From Panorpa germanica (Eukaryota; Arthropoda; Insecta; Mecoptera; Panorpidae), in assembly GCA_963678705.1 (NCBI GenBank), contig OY783207.1, forward strand, positions 2,046,001 to 2,110,000: a stretch of 64,000 bases of DNA, given 5' to 3'. This document shows, piece after piece, positions 23,988 through 36,160 of this stretch. Below the pieces are notes generated by a model that saw nothing but the letters and a program-made list of their open reading frames with translations, had not been told where the DNA came from and searched no databases. Within the stretch, counting starts at the first letter, position 1; each line of letters opens with the position of its first letter. The position numbers were made by a program, and so were the translations under genes.

Positions 23988-24239
23988 TGTACTTAATTAA
24001 AGTTATATATAATATACAGACTAAAGATTATTTTGTACCAATAAACGACTCTCCGAAAAATAGGATTCTGACAAGGAAAAATTGTTAGCGAAAACAGTAA
24101 CTCACAGGAAATTTCCGATGGGGCTCAGACACCGCAGTTGTAACAGGAAGGTAGTCTCTCTGATTGAACAGACTGCTATCTAACTGCTTCAGCTCTTTAC
24201 TTCTCCTTTTCAAAATTCCCTCTCGTTCAAAAAAAGATG

Positions 24240-24580
24240 TTGTTCTAAAAAAATATTAACATAAATTAGTATAATTGCGGAAACAATTATAGAAAAATAT
24301 TATAGTAAATATTCAAAAGTATTGGATATAATACTATAAAAAAAATTAATAGCTTCAATGATGGACAAGGATGCTACAAAAAAATACTTGGATTATAGCA
24401 AATATTCAAAAGTATTGAATATAATACTAAAAAAAAATATCAATAGCCTCATTAACAACGTTGCTACTAAAAAAATGCTTGGATTATAGTAAATATTCAA
24501 AAGTACTGAATATAATACTAAAAAAAATGATAGCCTCGTTAAAAATAATGCTATTAATAAAAAAAATACAATTATCAATT
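24240..24580. repeat. Tandem repeat in the leader of the LTR element
   Basis: Three head-to-tail units of about 92 bp begin at about 24301, 24394 and 24485, each starting 'tatagYaaatattcaaaagta' and ending in an A-rich run. A weaker partial unit may precede them from 24240. They sit between the primer site and the Gag start, where packaging or dimerisation signals are expected. Purpose unknown. Confidence 0.75.
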
Positions 24581-24987
24581 TATAATAATAATTATATACA
24601 AAAAGAAAGATACTGTCTTATTATACTTAAAGATTTTCTTATCAGTGATTATAATCTATACACAGCTGTGTGCGGAATTCTGCACGCGACCAACATCGAT
24701 TTAGATTATTCCAAATGTTCTAGAAGCATCCATCCATTCCCGGGGCGGCAAAAGATTTCTTTTTCCAGGTTCAGCTGGCTGTAGTTTTTGCATCCACCGG
24801 ACTTGTAGAAAAATTATGTGAAATACAGATGAATTGACGTTCTATCTCGTACTCTTCGGCAATTTTTGGAAATAATCCATCGGCGTAGTGGCATCCAGAT
24901 TAATTGATCTGCATCCAGGTGTAGAATATATAGAAAAAATTTTTGGGCGTACCTCTTGGATATTTATGTGTAGGAATATCTCTTCGA

Positions 24988-25006
24988 GACCCCACACCTG
25001 ACACCA
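24988..25006 (-). promoter_or_regulatory. Primer-binding site, tRNA-Leu type
   Basis: Two bases inside the right LTR, the minus strand reads TGGTGTCAGGTGTGGGGTC. TGGTGTCAG is complementary to a ...CTGACACCA tRNA 3' end, which fits animal leucine tRNAs beginning GTCAGG. The tRNA identity is from memory of leucine tRNA acceptor stems and is an inference. Confidence 0.65.
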
Positions 25007-25008
25007 TT

Positions 25009-25843
25009 TGTTGTGAGTAAGATTCGAAGGGCGGATGTTACACCTGACATCAATGTTGTAAAAAGAGGTCTGATGCTCGTTCTAGAAGGAGATTACTCAG
25101 CTTGCTAATACATCACGCAGTGTTGCTAGTTTCTGGAAGTAGATTCTTCAGTTTGACGATCATCCACCTTCTTGAATTACTCACGTTGATAAGAATTAAC
25201 TCTTTTAAGATGATTAATAGGATTCTTGTTTGACGGTGTATTGTTGCAATTTGAGAATACTTGAGCGGCCTAAAGTATAACCTCGTTGCAACATACGACG
25301 GTTGAACAATTAGTATCTTTTAAATACTATTAATACAAACACTTTTATTAAAATATATCATTTATTCGTTGTAATATTATATCTGCGTACTTAATTACAA
25401 TAGTATTTTATTGGATTAATAAAGATGCCAGATATAAAACAAAATGTAATTCTAGTGTTATAATTTGATTAATAGTTAAAATGTGCTCACTATTGAATAC
25501 TTAGATGTTACAATTGGAGTATTGTACGAACGAAGTACAATTAGTAAACACTTGGTTGAGACTCAGGAGAAGACTGACTTTTTGACTCCAGTACAAAACG
25601 GTATATTAACAATTTATTTGTTAACTTTACATCATACAATACTAGTTCAGTGTTGCCAAAAATTAAATAACAATATAAAATATCCACAGACCAGAGTCAA
25701 TGTTTACAAGCGCTAACTTTAAACAATTATTTGTTACAATATTAATACTAAAATTAAAGATAACATAATATAATTCTTATAAAATAAATAACATTTATAT
25801 TAAAAATAGGAAGGATAAGTACGACTTATGCGTACTTACAACA
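25009..25843 (-). repeat. 5' LTR (right in window)
   Basis: 835 bp, matching the left LTR throughout apart from two small clusters of differences. It would carry the element promoter on the minus strand; no specific TATA box is claimed. Confidence 0.93.
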
Positions 25844-25847
25844 AGGG
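25844..25847. repeat. Target-site duplication of the LTR element (right)
   Basis: AGGG, identical to the left flank at 20336-20339. Confidence 0.85.
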
Positions 25848-26668
25848 TCTCGTATGCATTGCCGTGTGATATATATTTACACAGTACATCAAATGCTCTT
25901 CTGTATGTTGTAAAGTAAGAGTGGTAACAAAGTTTCACATCTATCATTAGAGTCACTTTATTATACTTGTTGAAAATTAGTCAGATATAATATACGTGTG
26001 CAGTTATTTCTCGTTTTAACTATCGTGTTATTATGTTGCGCTATTTGCTTTTATATTTAAAGTTTCTGCACTAATTTACAAGTTTCTTTAATATTTTGAA
26101 CAGTAGATGTAGCTTGAAACCGTTTAGTACTGCTACCGATAGCATTCATGATAGATAACTTGATGTCAAGTCAGATTTAAATAAATAAAAAAATAAGATA
26201 CTAAAGGGAGAGAGAGTTACAGAATAGAAACAAGAGGGAGAGTAGCAGGAAGAGAGAAGCAGTACGAGTTTATATTTATCTGTTTTGTTTGTATTTTTAT
26301 TGTTTCTTTTGGAAAGAATTAGAATGGGTAGGTATCATAGTATGTAATTAAGCACAATGATATGTAATTGAATATTTTTTTATAGCGGAAGAATGTATTG
26401 TCTAATGACTAAAACATTACAATAAAATAATAACAATAGTGCAAATAAAAAATTAAAAAAGCCTATTAAAAAAAAGTCATAGAAGTGGAATACCTTAGGA
26501 AAGTTTGGTTTCCTTGGTTTTTAGATTGATTTTAGGTTTAAAGCTGATATTCTTTTAAAATAGTATACGTGGAATGGGGACAGCTGTAGTAACTTGGCAA
26601 TGTGTCATGAACCGCGTCAAAAAAGTAAAATACAATCCTATGTATTGTACGTAATGTTTTCTTTCAAT
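25848..26668. other. Non-coding spacer
   Basis: AT-rich with a purine-rich patch near 26203-26262. No gene. Confidence 0.45.
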
Positions 26669-26950
26669 ATTTATTTGAGTGTATCAATTTTCGATAACAA
26701 TTAAAACAATAGATACATTTATAACCATTTGTAATACATAATTTATAGTCATAAATTATACGAGTATAGGTATTTAAAATACAGTGATTCATTGATAAAA
26801 TCAATCAGGCTTTCAGAGTTTCTCTGCTTTCAAATATCTGCTTATAATTTTTAGGCCTATTACAGTTTTGTCTGTGCGATGAGTGAGAATAATATGAGCT
26901 GTTACATTCACATATTGGTTGTAGTTCTTTTAGAATAAGTAGGTGTGACT
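26669..26950 (-). pseudogene. LINE ORF2 C-terminal remnant (same family as 6.2-7.3 kb)
   Basis: Near-colinear with 6188-6277 plus 6963-7190. On the minus strand it reads ...LQPICEC..., then HSSHRQNCN and YKQIFES, the decayed tail of a jockey/I-like ORF2. It lacks the Harbinger-like MITE and therefore shows the empty target. No intact frame. Confidence 0.7.
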
Positions 26951-28360
26951 AAGATTTCTATGACCTATCATTAGTTTACATGTAATGTTTGTATTTAATA
27001 TTCGACTATACTCTTGCCTACGATTGTAACTTGATTGTAACTACCTTAAACGAACTTTAGTAATATTTATCTAAAACAGTATAAATTTTATTGAAATTCG
27101 TATTATAAAAAAAATAAATCTTCAGTTCTTAAAAATGACTACATTTAATTTGTTATGTGTAATATTTTTATTTGCAATGGTATTGTACTCTTTTTAACCA
27201 TTCTGTAATCCACTACATATGCTTGTGTTTATATTGCAAGTGGGATACACAGAATAGTCCACATTGTGTATATGTATTTGAATGTATATATACCTATATG
27301 TAGGAAAACAAATATGACATTGCAGAATAATTTAAATACCTAGTAGTTTTAAATTTTTACCATTTGTGCTTTATTTTCAAAACAACGTGAAACAAACAAC
27401 GAACGGTATTTTTAAATGTAAAGAGTTATTTTAGCTACTCATTTTTAATTATTTGTTGTTTCCCCAACATATTGGCGGCAAACCGAGCATATGAGCATCA
27501 GTTAAAAACCGAGCTTAATACCTTAGTAAAAAAAATTTAAATTGAAGTAATAAAATTTTATATTTGTGTTTGTTTGCATAGAAATATTTTAAATAGGAAT
27601 TTTTCATGGCTTAAGATCGCATTGATGTGTGTGGTACCATTTTATGGTACTTCGAAAGATGCTGTGTACCGTACTCCAAGAGAATTTTATCTCGCAATGT
27701 GCAGGCATTGTGTACCATTGTTCCGCTGTGTAATATAATCATTTGATAATATACTTTCCTCTCAATTGATCGCATCTTCTTTTATACATATAACCATAAC
27801 TAAAATATAATGCAAAATATTGTGGAGTCAGCAAAAGGAAAGCTTTTTAAAGCTTCAAAGCTCCTCCCAAGTAGATATCAATTTGAAAGCTATCAGTTTG
27901 AGAAGGCTATGTCATATTTTATGAGTAAGTGAATAAGTTGTACTAAGAAAAAATTCAGTTATGATAAATATAAATTGGATAGTGAATTTATAGTATTGCA
28001 AGTGTAAAATTATTTTCTGTCGTACGTATTTTAAACCCAAAAGATAAAACTAATTTGATAAGTTTAAGTATATAATATGATCTTTAAATTAATTAAAAAT
28101 TTAGGAGATGCGTATGATATTCTTGTCATGAAAGAGTTCAGTTTCTCACAGTGGTTCAAATGAAATGTCTAATTTATCGGCTACAAATGGCGAAACCATT
28201 CCATCTGTCGGAATACAAATGAAGATAAAGTTGATGCGAACTATAATTGAAGTGCAAAAGTGATAGTAACGTCACAAAACAGGACGCTTTACCAAATTGT
28301 TTACTGGGTATTCAAAAGTCAGTAATTCTGTGACACAAATTCAGTTCTTTATATATCTGA
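26951..28360. other. Non-coding spacer
   Basis: No gene supported. The segment near 28220-28310 ('ggacgctttaccaaattgtttactgggt') resembles, inverted, the sequence near 13753-13790, so a mariner-related fragment is possible. Confidence 0.35.
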
Positions 28361-28990
28361 AGATGAAGAGAGAGGAAGTACAAAAAGAGGCAGTGAAGGG
28401 AAGCAGGAGAAAGAGAGAAGTAGCGAGGAAACTGTTAAACTTCAGTCCAGAAAAATAGAGGATTTTCGGAAAGGAGATAAGGACAAGAGGTGGATGACGG
28501 AGATAGAGACAATAATAAAATAGTAAAGGAAGAAAGTCAAGAAGTAAGAGTAAAGTAAGAGAGTCAAGGGAAAATAGTAAAGATAGAGCGTAATAGACAT
28601 AAGTGGAGAAGTAAAAACGAAGAGAGAAGGCAGGGAGGATAGTGAGAAGATAATAGAGGGTTTGTCGAGAAGAGACAAGGAAGGCAAGAGGTGATAGATG
28701 AAGATACAGGCAATAAGGAAGGAGAAACAGGAAACGGTTTACCGAGAGGAGACAAAGAAGACAAGAGGTGAGAAGGAAGGGAAGGAAATGGTGAGAATGA
28801 AGGAAGACTAGGGAAAATGAAGAAAAAGGGTCAAGAGAAGAAGAAGCAGAAAGTACTTTTGGAAATAAAAAGATCTAGAATAGTTTAATTTAATTTCAAG
28901 TTGAAGTTCTATGAAATGTATTAAGAATGTAGATTATAAAGCCGAAAAGCGAACAATTAATATAATATAGTAATAATAATAATAGAATTA
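28361..28990 (+). repeat. Purine-rich LINE 3' tail, older copy
   Basis: Closely similar to 46735-47317, including the charged reading MKREEVQKEAVKGSRRKREVA... and the end 'ccgaaaagcgaacaatta' followed by (TAA)n. The companion copy shows that this is the 3' end of a LINE. Frames are broken. The long open frames on the opposite strand are by-products of purine bias. Confidence 0.6.
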
Positions 28991-30610
28991 TATTTATTCT
29001 TCTATTGAAAATGAATTAATCAAATTTTAATTAAAAGTACCTCTGACCATATTTTGAGAGACATCTCTGCCAAACTGTATTCCTCTATTAATAATTATCT
29101 ATATAAATTGTACTTTGACTAAAAAACAGATGCGTACTACATAGAATTACAAAAGTGTTAATCCAATAATTAAACAAACTAGTTGAATAAATATTTAAGA
29201 TAAAAAATATTATTAACGAATGTGAAATATTTCATTTATTTTAACTAACAAAGATAAAAATGTCTCCAAAATGTAAATTTGCGTTGAAATTGATTGCATT
29301 TTCAGCTTATATTGAAAATTAAAGCACAGGCACGTTTCACTTTGTGAGATTCACATATGCAAATCGGATCAATGTCACACATACTCGTATATCGCATCCC
29401 ACGAAAGCTGATGGTAAAATCAATATTATGTTCAGAACTTAAGCGTCACACATGTGTGCATACTAACCCCCCCCCCCCTTCCTCTCCCACACATTCCAAT
29501 ATTTTTGTGGTTGGCACTATTAATGCTAATTCCTTTTTTGTAAAATTTAATTAAAGCAGTTAAAATCAATATTGACATAAGCCAAAAAAAAAAAGAAGAA
29601 ATGTTCCTAGAAAATCTATTAATAGCATCAAATATTGCATAGCTACATTCTACAATTATTATTTAAATATTTCAGTAATAAAATAAATAGTTTTATCTAT
29701 GGAACGAATTGTGACAAGTGTTTAAACACGGGGAGTCGTGTGTTTAGTGTGCTCCCTGCCTTACGCTTTACTTACTGCAAAATAGCTTATTACAAGTAAA
29801 ACTAAATTTGATTTAATTTTCGTTTTAGCTCAGCAGAATGTATAATTTATGATTCATTCTATGGCATAAGAAAAGTTAAAACTCGTAACAAGTTTTAATA
29901 TAGAAAATCTAATAATAAACATGAATAGACCTCAATCAGAGCGAGAGCGTCGTGACGGCGACGGAGATGGACACCATGCTTACATTTAAAACAAATTTAT
30001 TTGTTACTTTCACAACAACACGAGTAATTTTCCATCATTGTCCTTTAAATGCGTTAGTTGTTTTGTTGTTTTCTTTCGTTGCATTTATTTTCCTGTAATG
30101 ATTTCATTTGTTTCTTGGTGTCCTACATCCATGTTTAACATCCCCCTCGGCCTTGGGGATGACCCGCACTATAAAACTCTGCTCTGTGAAGCACATAACA
30201 TAGCACACATAACCATCCCTCATGCCAACCTGTTGCGGTGCCATCCCTGTTTGCATTTTACGCGTGAAATCATTTCGGTGGAAAGGATAATTATATTTGT
30301 CCTAGCATGTATGCGTTGCCTTGATTTAATGTAATTAATTATTGATACAAAATATCATAGGCGTAGGCACGATTTTTAAGGAGTTAAACAACGCTGAGGG
30401 GGTGAAGTATAAAGCAGTTTTCAGGAAAATGTTTTTCAATAGTATCTTAGTAGAAAATTATCTTACATTGCTAGTTTCACACTCGTTAGCTTACCACAAG
30501 CTTATTTGAAAATGTATTTTCTACTTCTCATATATAGACAATAGCTATTTTCCAATGACGGACCAAATTTACTCAAATCTGTATTCATTTTCTTAGAAAG
30601 AAAATAAGTT
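28991..30610. other. Non-coding spacer with poly-C tract
   Basis: Contains a 12-base C run at 29467-29478. The 98-codon plus frame at 30038-30334 has no recognisable domain and is not called. Confidence 0.45.
29467..29478. repeat. Poly-C tract
   Basis: Twelve consecutive C. Confidence 0.95.
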
Positions 30611-31225
30611 TATAAGATAATGTCTCCAGTTTTATTACGAATTGTAAATTTTAAACAAACTCATGTGTTGCTTCTAAAATTTAAATTTTATTTTAGGTAA
30701 TTTACATATACTCGTAGTTCAAATTACGAGAGTTCGGCGGCGACTCTTACTTCAAACAAGTTGTGGGGTATAAACTGCAGCCGATATAACTAAAAAGCAC
30801 TGACTCACTTATTTTTCTATAATAAGATAAAATTCATAGATTTATACCGCTCTTATATATAACCTCTATTAAGTATAAGCCTCCGCCGAACTATCGTGAT
30901 TTGGACTATATATATTTTAATAATTACATTGTTTAACTTAAATCATACCTGAAATTTAAGGAAACGACATTTAAAGTTTCTATTTACCATAAATTGTCAA
31001 TTTCTTTTTATCTAATTTTATTATAACCTCACAATATGCACTTAACTAACTAACTAACTAAAAACGTGAATTCTGTTTACTCCAAATATCAACTTTGTTG
31101 GTCGTTATTCTTATAGCGAAATCTATGGCGTTCATGAGTATATGTTTTCACTGAACGGTCACTGTTTTACCGACAGACGAGCTTTGTACCAATTAAAGAA
31201 ATACAATTTCTTTACATATTAATAA
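30611..31225 (-). repeat. SINE-like family copy interrupted by a TA-flanked MITE
   Basis: The flanking halves match 9551-9935 ('agttttattacgaattgtaa' on the left, 'cagacgagctttgtaccaat' on the right). The insertion at 30717-30906 lies between 'ggtaatttacatatactcg' and 'tatatttaataattac'. The tRNA-like head is not recognisable in this copy. Confidence 0.7.
30717..30906. mobile_element. Small Tc1/mariner-type MITE (190 bp), TA duplication
   Basis: Ends GTTCAAATTACGAGAGTTCG and, inverted, GTCCAAATCACGATAGTTCG, with TA outside both ends (30715-30716, 30907-30908). Internal 'cggcggcgac' arms extend the inverted repeat. A second copy in the opposite orientation lies at 63268-63452. Non-coding. Confidence 0.8.
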
Positions 31226-32708
31226 CTATATTAACAGTATTTGGACGCCACTGGAAACAAGTCTCCTCTCCGTCCAATTTGGTGATGAAACCTACAAAGC
31301 AACAGAATTCAAATATGAACATTACACCCGCATACCAGGGTCTAAATGTGACCGTGTGTGTTTTACGTAGGGTAGTTTTTCAACCCTCGAAATTAGAAAC
31401 TAAGTGGATAAAGTAAAGCGGAGATGTCACAAAAATACAAACCATTTGCAATATGACCTAAGCGAGCGAAAAATAATGTGATACAAAACAAAGAAATCAA
31501 TGGAAATAAAATAGAGAGATGAGACGACTCGGAGATAGCCGTCATATAAGAATGAGTCTTTGATTGTTCCTTGGGCAGTCGTCTGCCGTGATCAGAATAC
31601 CAAACAGAGATAATACCGATCAGGGGAGAGGACTGGAGGGGAAGGTGGCAATTAGCGAAGTAAGCGTCGATGCTGCAGGGATTACACAGCGGATATTCCA
31701 ATACAGGGGATGTATCCAGAGCAGTCTCATCTCAATTTAATTTCAATATCTGAAAGTAGCAACGTGCTTGGACTCCAATTATTTCAATTTGTGGAGCGTA
31801 ATTACGAAATATATATATCATAAATATCTGAACATAGCTACTATGGTCATTTAGTAATATGTCGATTCATTAAAATGCTTTGTGATCTTACTTTAGTTAG
31901 ACTATTGTAATTTATATAATATGTTTTTATTATTTATTGAATTTTGAGTATTAATTTATTAATAAATAACTTCTGAGGTTCGCTAAGCGACTCTGACTTA
32001 GAATCTGGTGGGTAGATCATGGACGATATTCCGCTTCATTGTAAGACTTTTAGTATTTGATTTAAGATGTCCTACAAGATTATTTAGATAAAATTTCCAA
32101 ACATATTACTTAAAGTACTTATTTAATAAGCACCATTATGTTTGATTTTTTTTAATTGATGTTTTTCTTTTCAGTTTTGGCTTGGGGTCCAAGGAAACCT
32201 ACTAGAACTGCTCATACAAAGGTAGGACTTTGACTATATTTATTAGAAATATGTTACTCTATTCACCTTTTTGAAAAAAGTGTGTATTTCCATATTACCA
32301 CCACATAAAAAAATATTTAATTACTTTAAAAATACAACAAAAATTGGGTTAGGATGCTGCGGTCGTGTAGGTTACCATATCGTATATATTACGTTAAAAA
32401 AGTTTCCTGTTACGTGACCAATGTTACCTAATATACAACGTTTAACTTACAACATAACACTTAAGAATTAAGGATTAGAAATCTTACCCATATATCCGTC
32501 TTACAATAAATTATGTCATTCAAATTTCATAGTTTCTAACAATTACTCTTCCATCCGAGTTGTCACGTCTTGTCACATATTTCGAACCGTCTCATCTCTC
32601 GTGACGTCACTCACAACTATAAAAAAACAATCTGATTTTTTTTTGGAAGTCAAATTTTTGATTATATCGTTTTGTTACACTTAGAAATATAAATGTATTT
32701 ACAAATAT
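31226..32708. other. Non-coding spacer
   Basis: A GC-richer patch at 31393-31740 holds a 102-codon minus frame without any recognised domain; it is not called as a gene. Confidence 0.4.
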
Positions 32709-33150
32709 ATAATACAATATCTCCAATTTTATTAGGAATTGTAAATTTTTAATCAAACTGATGTCTTGCTCTGAACTTGTTTAACTTAAATCATACTATC
32801 TTACCTGAAATCAAAGAAACGACATTTAAAGTTTATTATTTAAATTTCATTTTATCTAATTTTATTATAACCTAACAATATGCACATGTGAATTCAGTCG
32901 ACTTCAAATATCAACTGCTTTGGCTATTATTTCTACAACGTCATCTAGGCGTTCAAGAGAATATGTTTTCACTGAACGGTAACTGTTTTACCGACTGTCA
33001 AGCTTTGTACCAACTAAGAAATATAATTTCTTTACAAATATTTAAATACAGTAATTTTTTTGAATTATAAATTGTTTATATTCATGTATATTAAAAACAT
33101 AGAGGAATGCTACGATCGAACCCGAAATCTTAGTAGCTTAAAGTGAACGT
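32709..33150 (-). repeat. SINE-like family copy with B-box-like head
   Basis: The body matches 9551-9935. On the minus strand the head contains TTCGGGTTCGATC (about 33115-33128), aligned in position with the B box of the 9.5-kb copy and preceded by 'ctttaagctactaag', which resembles an anticodon-arm/variable-loop stretch. Confidence 0.5.
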
Positions 33151-33246
33151 CGCAATCTTACAAGATTTATCTTAGATATAATATAATTTTACTTTAGTTT
33201 ATTAACACATAATAACCAGTAAACAAAGAGCATTTTTTAATCAAGT

Positions 33247-33471
33247 TCATGTACCAGGAATAATGTTATGGCGGCCATAAAATCTGAATTCCGTATAGCA
33301 CATAGTAATAAAACAAGCTTGGTCCAAGGTCCATGCTCCATACTCACTAATAATATTATATTCCCAATCAACGTAGTCATATCTTGGAAGAACACATTCA
33401 CTGCGGGCGTAATCTCCCTCCCAGGGAGTGATGACGTAGACTCGTCCTGCCTCGGCCTCGGGCTCAAGCAA
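33247..33471 (-). CDS. Possible host exon, beta/gamma-crystallin-like
   Basis: This minus frame is open for about 74 codons and reads like protein rather than noise: VYVITPWEGDYARSEC, YGAWTLDQACFITMC, then YTEFRFYGRHN. The Y-x6-G spacing in 'YTEFRFYG' and the GAWTL segment resemble Greek-key beta/gamma-crystallin motifs. The DNA here is GC-richer than its flanks. There is no ATG in the frame, so it would be an internal or terminal exon: a GT follows 'attattcct' near 33251 and a CTTGAG near 33470 could be an acceptor, though with a weak pyrimidine tract. No neighbouring exon was found. An overlapping frame (33237-33500) on the same strand does have an ATG but is glycine-run rich and less protein-like. 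This could be a real exon, a gene relic or chance. Confidence 0.3.
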   Translation of the reverse strand: MLEPEAEAGRVYVITPWEGDYARSECVLPRYDYVDWEYNIISEYGAWTLDQACFITMCYTEFRFYGRHNIIPGT

Positions 33472-33499
33472 TAAACACCCCCTCCCCCTCCTAGCACCA

Positions 33500-35143
33500 C
33501 TATTTTACGATACCGTTATTAAACAGTATTATTAAACACGAAGGTGATTTATTTGACATCCCTATCTCACAGCGGGTACCGGGTACAGGGGTTTGCACCG
33601 CTGCGGTTTACTTGTTGTGCGTGGGAGGTGCGGGAACGGGAACGTGAGGACGTCGTGTTCGGTTAAACTGCACAGGACACATTGCGGTATTTCAATGTAG
33701 CTTTGAGAGCTTATTAAGCTTTTCTGCGTTGTTTTAATGGAAATGTTTCATCATAGCCTCACTTATTAGTATGCCGTAGTGTGGTTACATTGGCGCTGCG
33801 TTCGACTGCTGTGTTGTTTACTACATGTAGCCATAGGGGGCGATGTTGTTTTTATAAGTAAATGTAAATTTTTCGTCACACATTGAATTGCCACGTAATG
33901 TAATCTCGTGGTGTGCTCTCCATGCTACAGAGTCTTGTCAAAGCGAATCCCGCTTCGTACTTGATGAATATGTAAGCGGACGAGCCAAGAATATTTATTA
34001 TTTAATCAAAGTGCCATTACAGGCGTGCAAATACTGTAACAGTACGAGGAAGTGATGAGGGTAGGAGTAGGGGGTAAGGGGATTCTGCCAACAAACACGG
34101 CTAACAACCTCGCGGTCTCTAATCACAAGCTGAATGAATGAGGATGATGATGGGGGTGATGGTGACAGAAAGGGTTGGGGGAAGCGCTAATCCAAGCCCT
34201 CGGGGGCCAATTTGCTGTCTCTTGTTATGCAAAATCATTTAGTTTAAAAAAAAAAGTAGACGCATGTATAAAAGTATAAAAATAAAACCTACTGTAAATA
34301 CATGAGATGCATACACTTAAGTTGGCGAAGTAGTGGGGGTGATGAAAGTTAGAAGAACGTTCAAAATAAACGCCTTATGGGGTCCGTTGATTGGGTTATT
34401 ACTTGTCCACAGAATAAATAGAAAAATAAGATAATTAACCATATAGGAGAAGTCCTCGAAGTCCGAATATCACTTGTGGTTGTGGAGTTTAGACCTTATA
34501 GAGATCTATAAACTGCTAAGGCGTATCTGCGATCTGTCGGCGGTATCCAAGTTCTCGAACGGCAAATGTCGCTCAGTTCCTTTCAATAGCTTAGTGGGCG
34601 CACAATTTTGTTATGAAGGACCTTTTAGCTATTTAGTAATTAATAGCTAATTTTTTATTTATATCAAAAGACACAGCAAAACATCAGAACTTTTTTAGAT
34701 TACATTTATTTTAAACTACTCTATTGAATTACATATTAATTGATTAAATATTTTAGTTAATAAGAATACTAGTTACGACACTAAGTAAATGTAACTCGCG
34801 GTTTAAGTTATAAATAATAATATGTGTAATTATTATTTTATTTATATGCACCAAAAGGTTAAGCGTGCTGTAGGTTTGAGTGTTGAAACGATAAGAACGA
34901 ATTAGGACCAAATGCGTAGTGTCGAACCCTAGAGAACTGACTCATATAAACAAAGGTTGTTTACATGAGAAAATTTTTCGTTTGCCCACAGAGAGCAGTG
35001 TATATAAAACAACTAGGCATAAAATATAAATGAATTAAGACAAAGAAATCTTAATTCTAACATTAATTAAAAATAAAAGCAAGATATTGATCTACAAATA
35101 TGAATATTGCATGCATTTATTAACAACTTGCTTGAACGTTACT
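33500..35143. other. Spacer with GC-rich islands
   Basis: GC-richer patches at 33575-33660 and 34020-34210 in otherwise AT-rich DNA. No gene or repeat assigned. Confidence 0.4.
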
Positions 35144-35296
35144 AGTACAAAAGTAGCATCAGTAAAACCACTGCACCTCGTAAACTATTAGTCTGAATGT
35201 CTTGAAGTTTTAACACATATCGTTTGAAGGTTGACACTAATAGATTCACCAATAGTGGCGCCATCTGTATATCATCCTTCGAAATTATTGAGTGTT
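35144..35296 (-). repeat. Mariner-like 5' leader fragment, inverted
   Basis: On the minus strand it matches the conserved leader of 12687-12850 and 19142-19310 ('cactcaataatttcgaagg', 'catctgtatatcatcc' and the AAACTTCAAGACATTC region). The transposase start is not retained. Confidence 0.6.
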
Positions 35297-36084
35297 GTGA
35301 TATATTGCAAGAAATAAATCAACACGGTTTCCTATAACATGATTTTATGTAACATTATCCGTTGTATAGTAGAGTCTACTATACAACTTTTATTATAAAT
35401 CTACTGATTACACTATACACAATTTTTAATTTTATTTTTAATAAGAATACAATTTTAATTAAATAATGAAAGAAAATGCTGAGTTATTAAAAAAGTAAAC
35501 TAACGAAGCTACTCGTATTTTTGTATAGTGCCGTAAAAGCTTTGTAAGAACACATACATACATACATATACGTATATTTGTATGTGTTACGGAAATATTA
35601 ATAATTACATCGGATTCCAGGACTTAATGACGTAGACGTAAATCTGATTAAAAACAAACAGCGGTAAATAATTAAATTAATCTTTTATGCAGAAAATTAC
35701 ATTAAAAAATATTAAAAATTACAAATTCCTTTATGGTAATAAAGCAAATCCTTTGACAGTTTTAAGCTGTCAGGCAGCTCACATCGACAGTAGTGCATAA
35801 CTCCTGTGTAACTATTTTGTGAATAAACTGATTGTCGTAGCTGTAACAGTGACGGCGGTAACAATGTTTATTTTTTAGGATCCGTAGGAACGTAGTTAAA
35901 ATATAATATAGTATGAGCACCGAACAATAACATCAAATTGATGTCAAGATCATAACCGTTTCGACCACCGCATAAATTTATGGTATTACTGTTCTTAGTA
36001 TCTTTACCAACACCAAATTCGACACCTCCTCCTACAACTTGGGCAACGTCTGTAAACTTCTGTCGATTTTTCAAAGACCTATAT
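35297..36084. other. Non-coding spacer
   Basis: Includes a short (CATA)n/(TACA)n run near 35551-35585. A 68-codon minus frame (35868-36074) has no recognised domain. Confidence 0.4.
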
Positions 36085-36160
36085 TTTCTAAATTAAGTAA
36101 CTAACCTTAAATAAAGAGCAAAATGGATCCCATACCTTGAAACTGGCATAAGTAGCCTAA
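36085..36160. repeat. Fragment of the GGGGCC Harbinger-like family
   Basis: The segment 'aaatggatcccatacc' through 'gtagcctaatttgtaa' is, inverted, nearly the same as 50625-50690 inside the element at 50572-51914. The termini are missing or too diverged. Confidence 0.55.

Larger units (their letters stand above)
20340..25843 (-). mobile_element. LTR retrotransposon, internally deleted, recent
   Basis: Complete insertion of about 5.5 kb: LTRs at 20340-21173 and 25009-25843, TG...CA ends, AGGG duplication, primer-binding site next to the right LTR and one long minus-strand ORF. Reading on the minus strand, the order is 5' LTR, primer site, leader with three tandem repeats, Gag-protease-RT fragment-integrase tail, short 3' region, 3' LTR. 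By eye the two LTRs differ only in two small clusters (near the outer left edge and at about 20650/25322), plus a 1-bp length difference, so insertion is recent. The reverse-transcriptase catalytic core, RNase H and most of integrase are missing, so the copy is non-autonomous. Confidence 0.9.

Noticed and set aside
30038..30334. 98-codon frame as a host gene
   Set aside because: No domain, composition like the surroundings, and no splice or promoter support.
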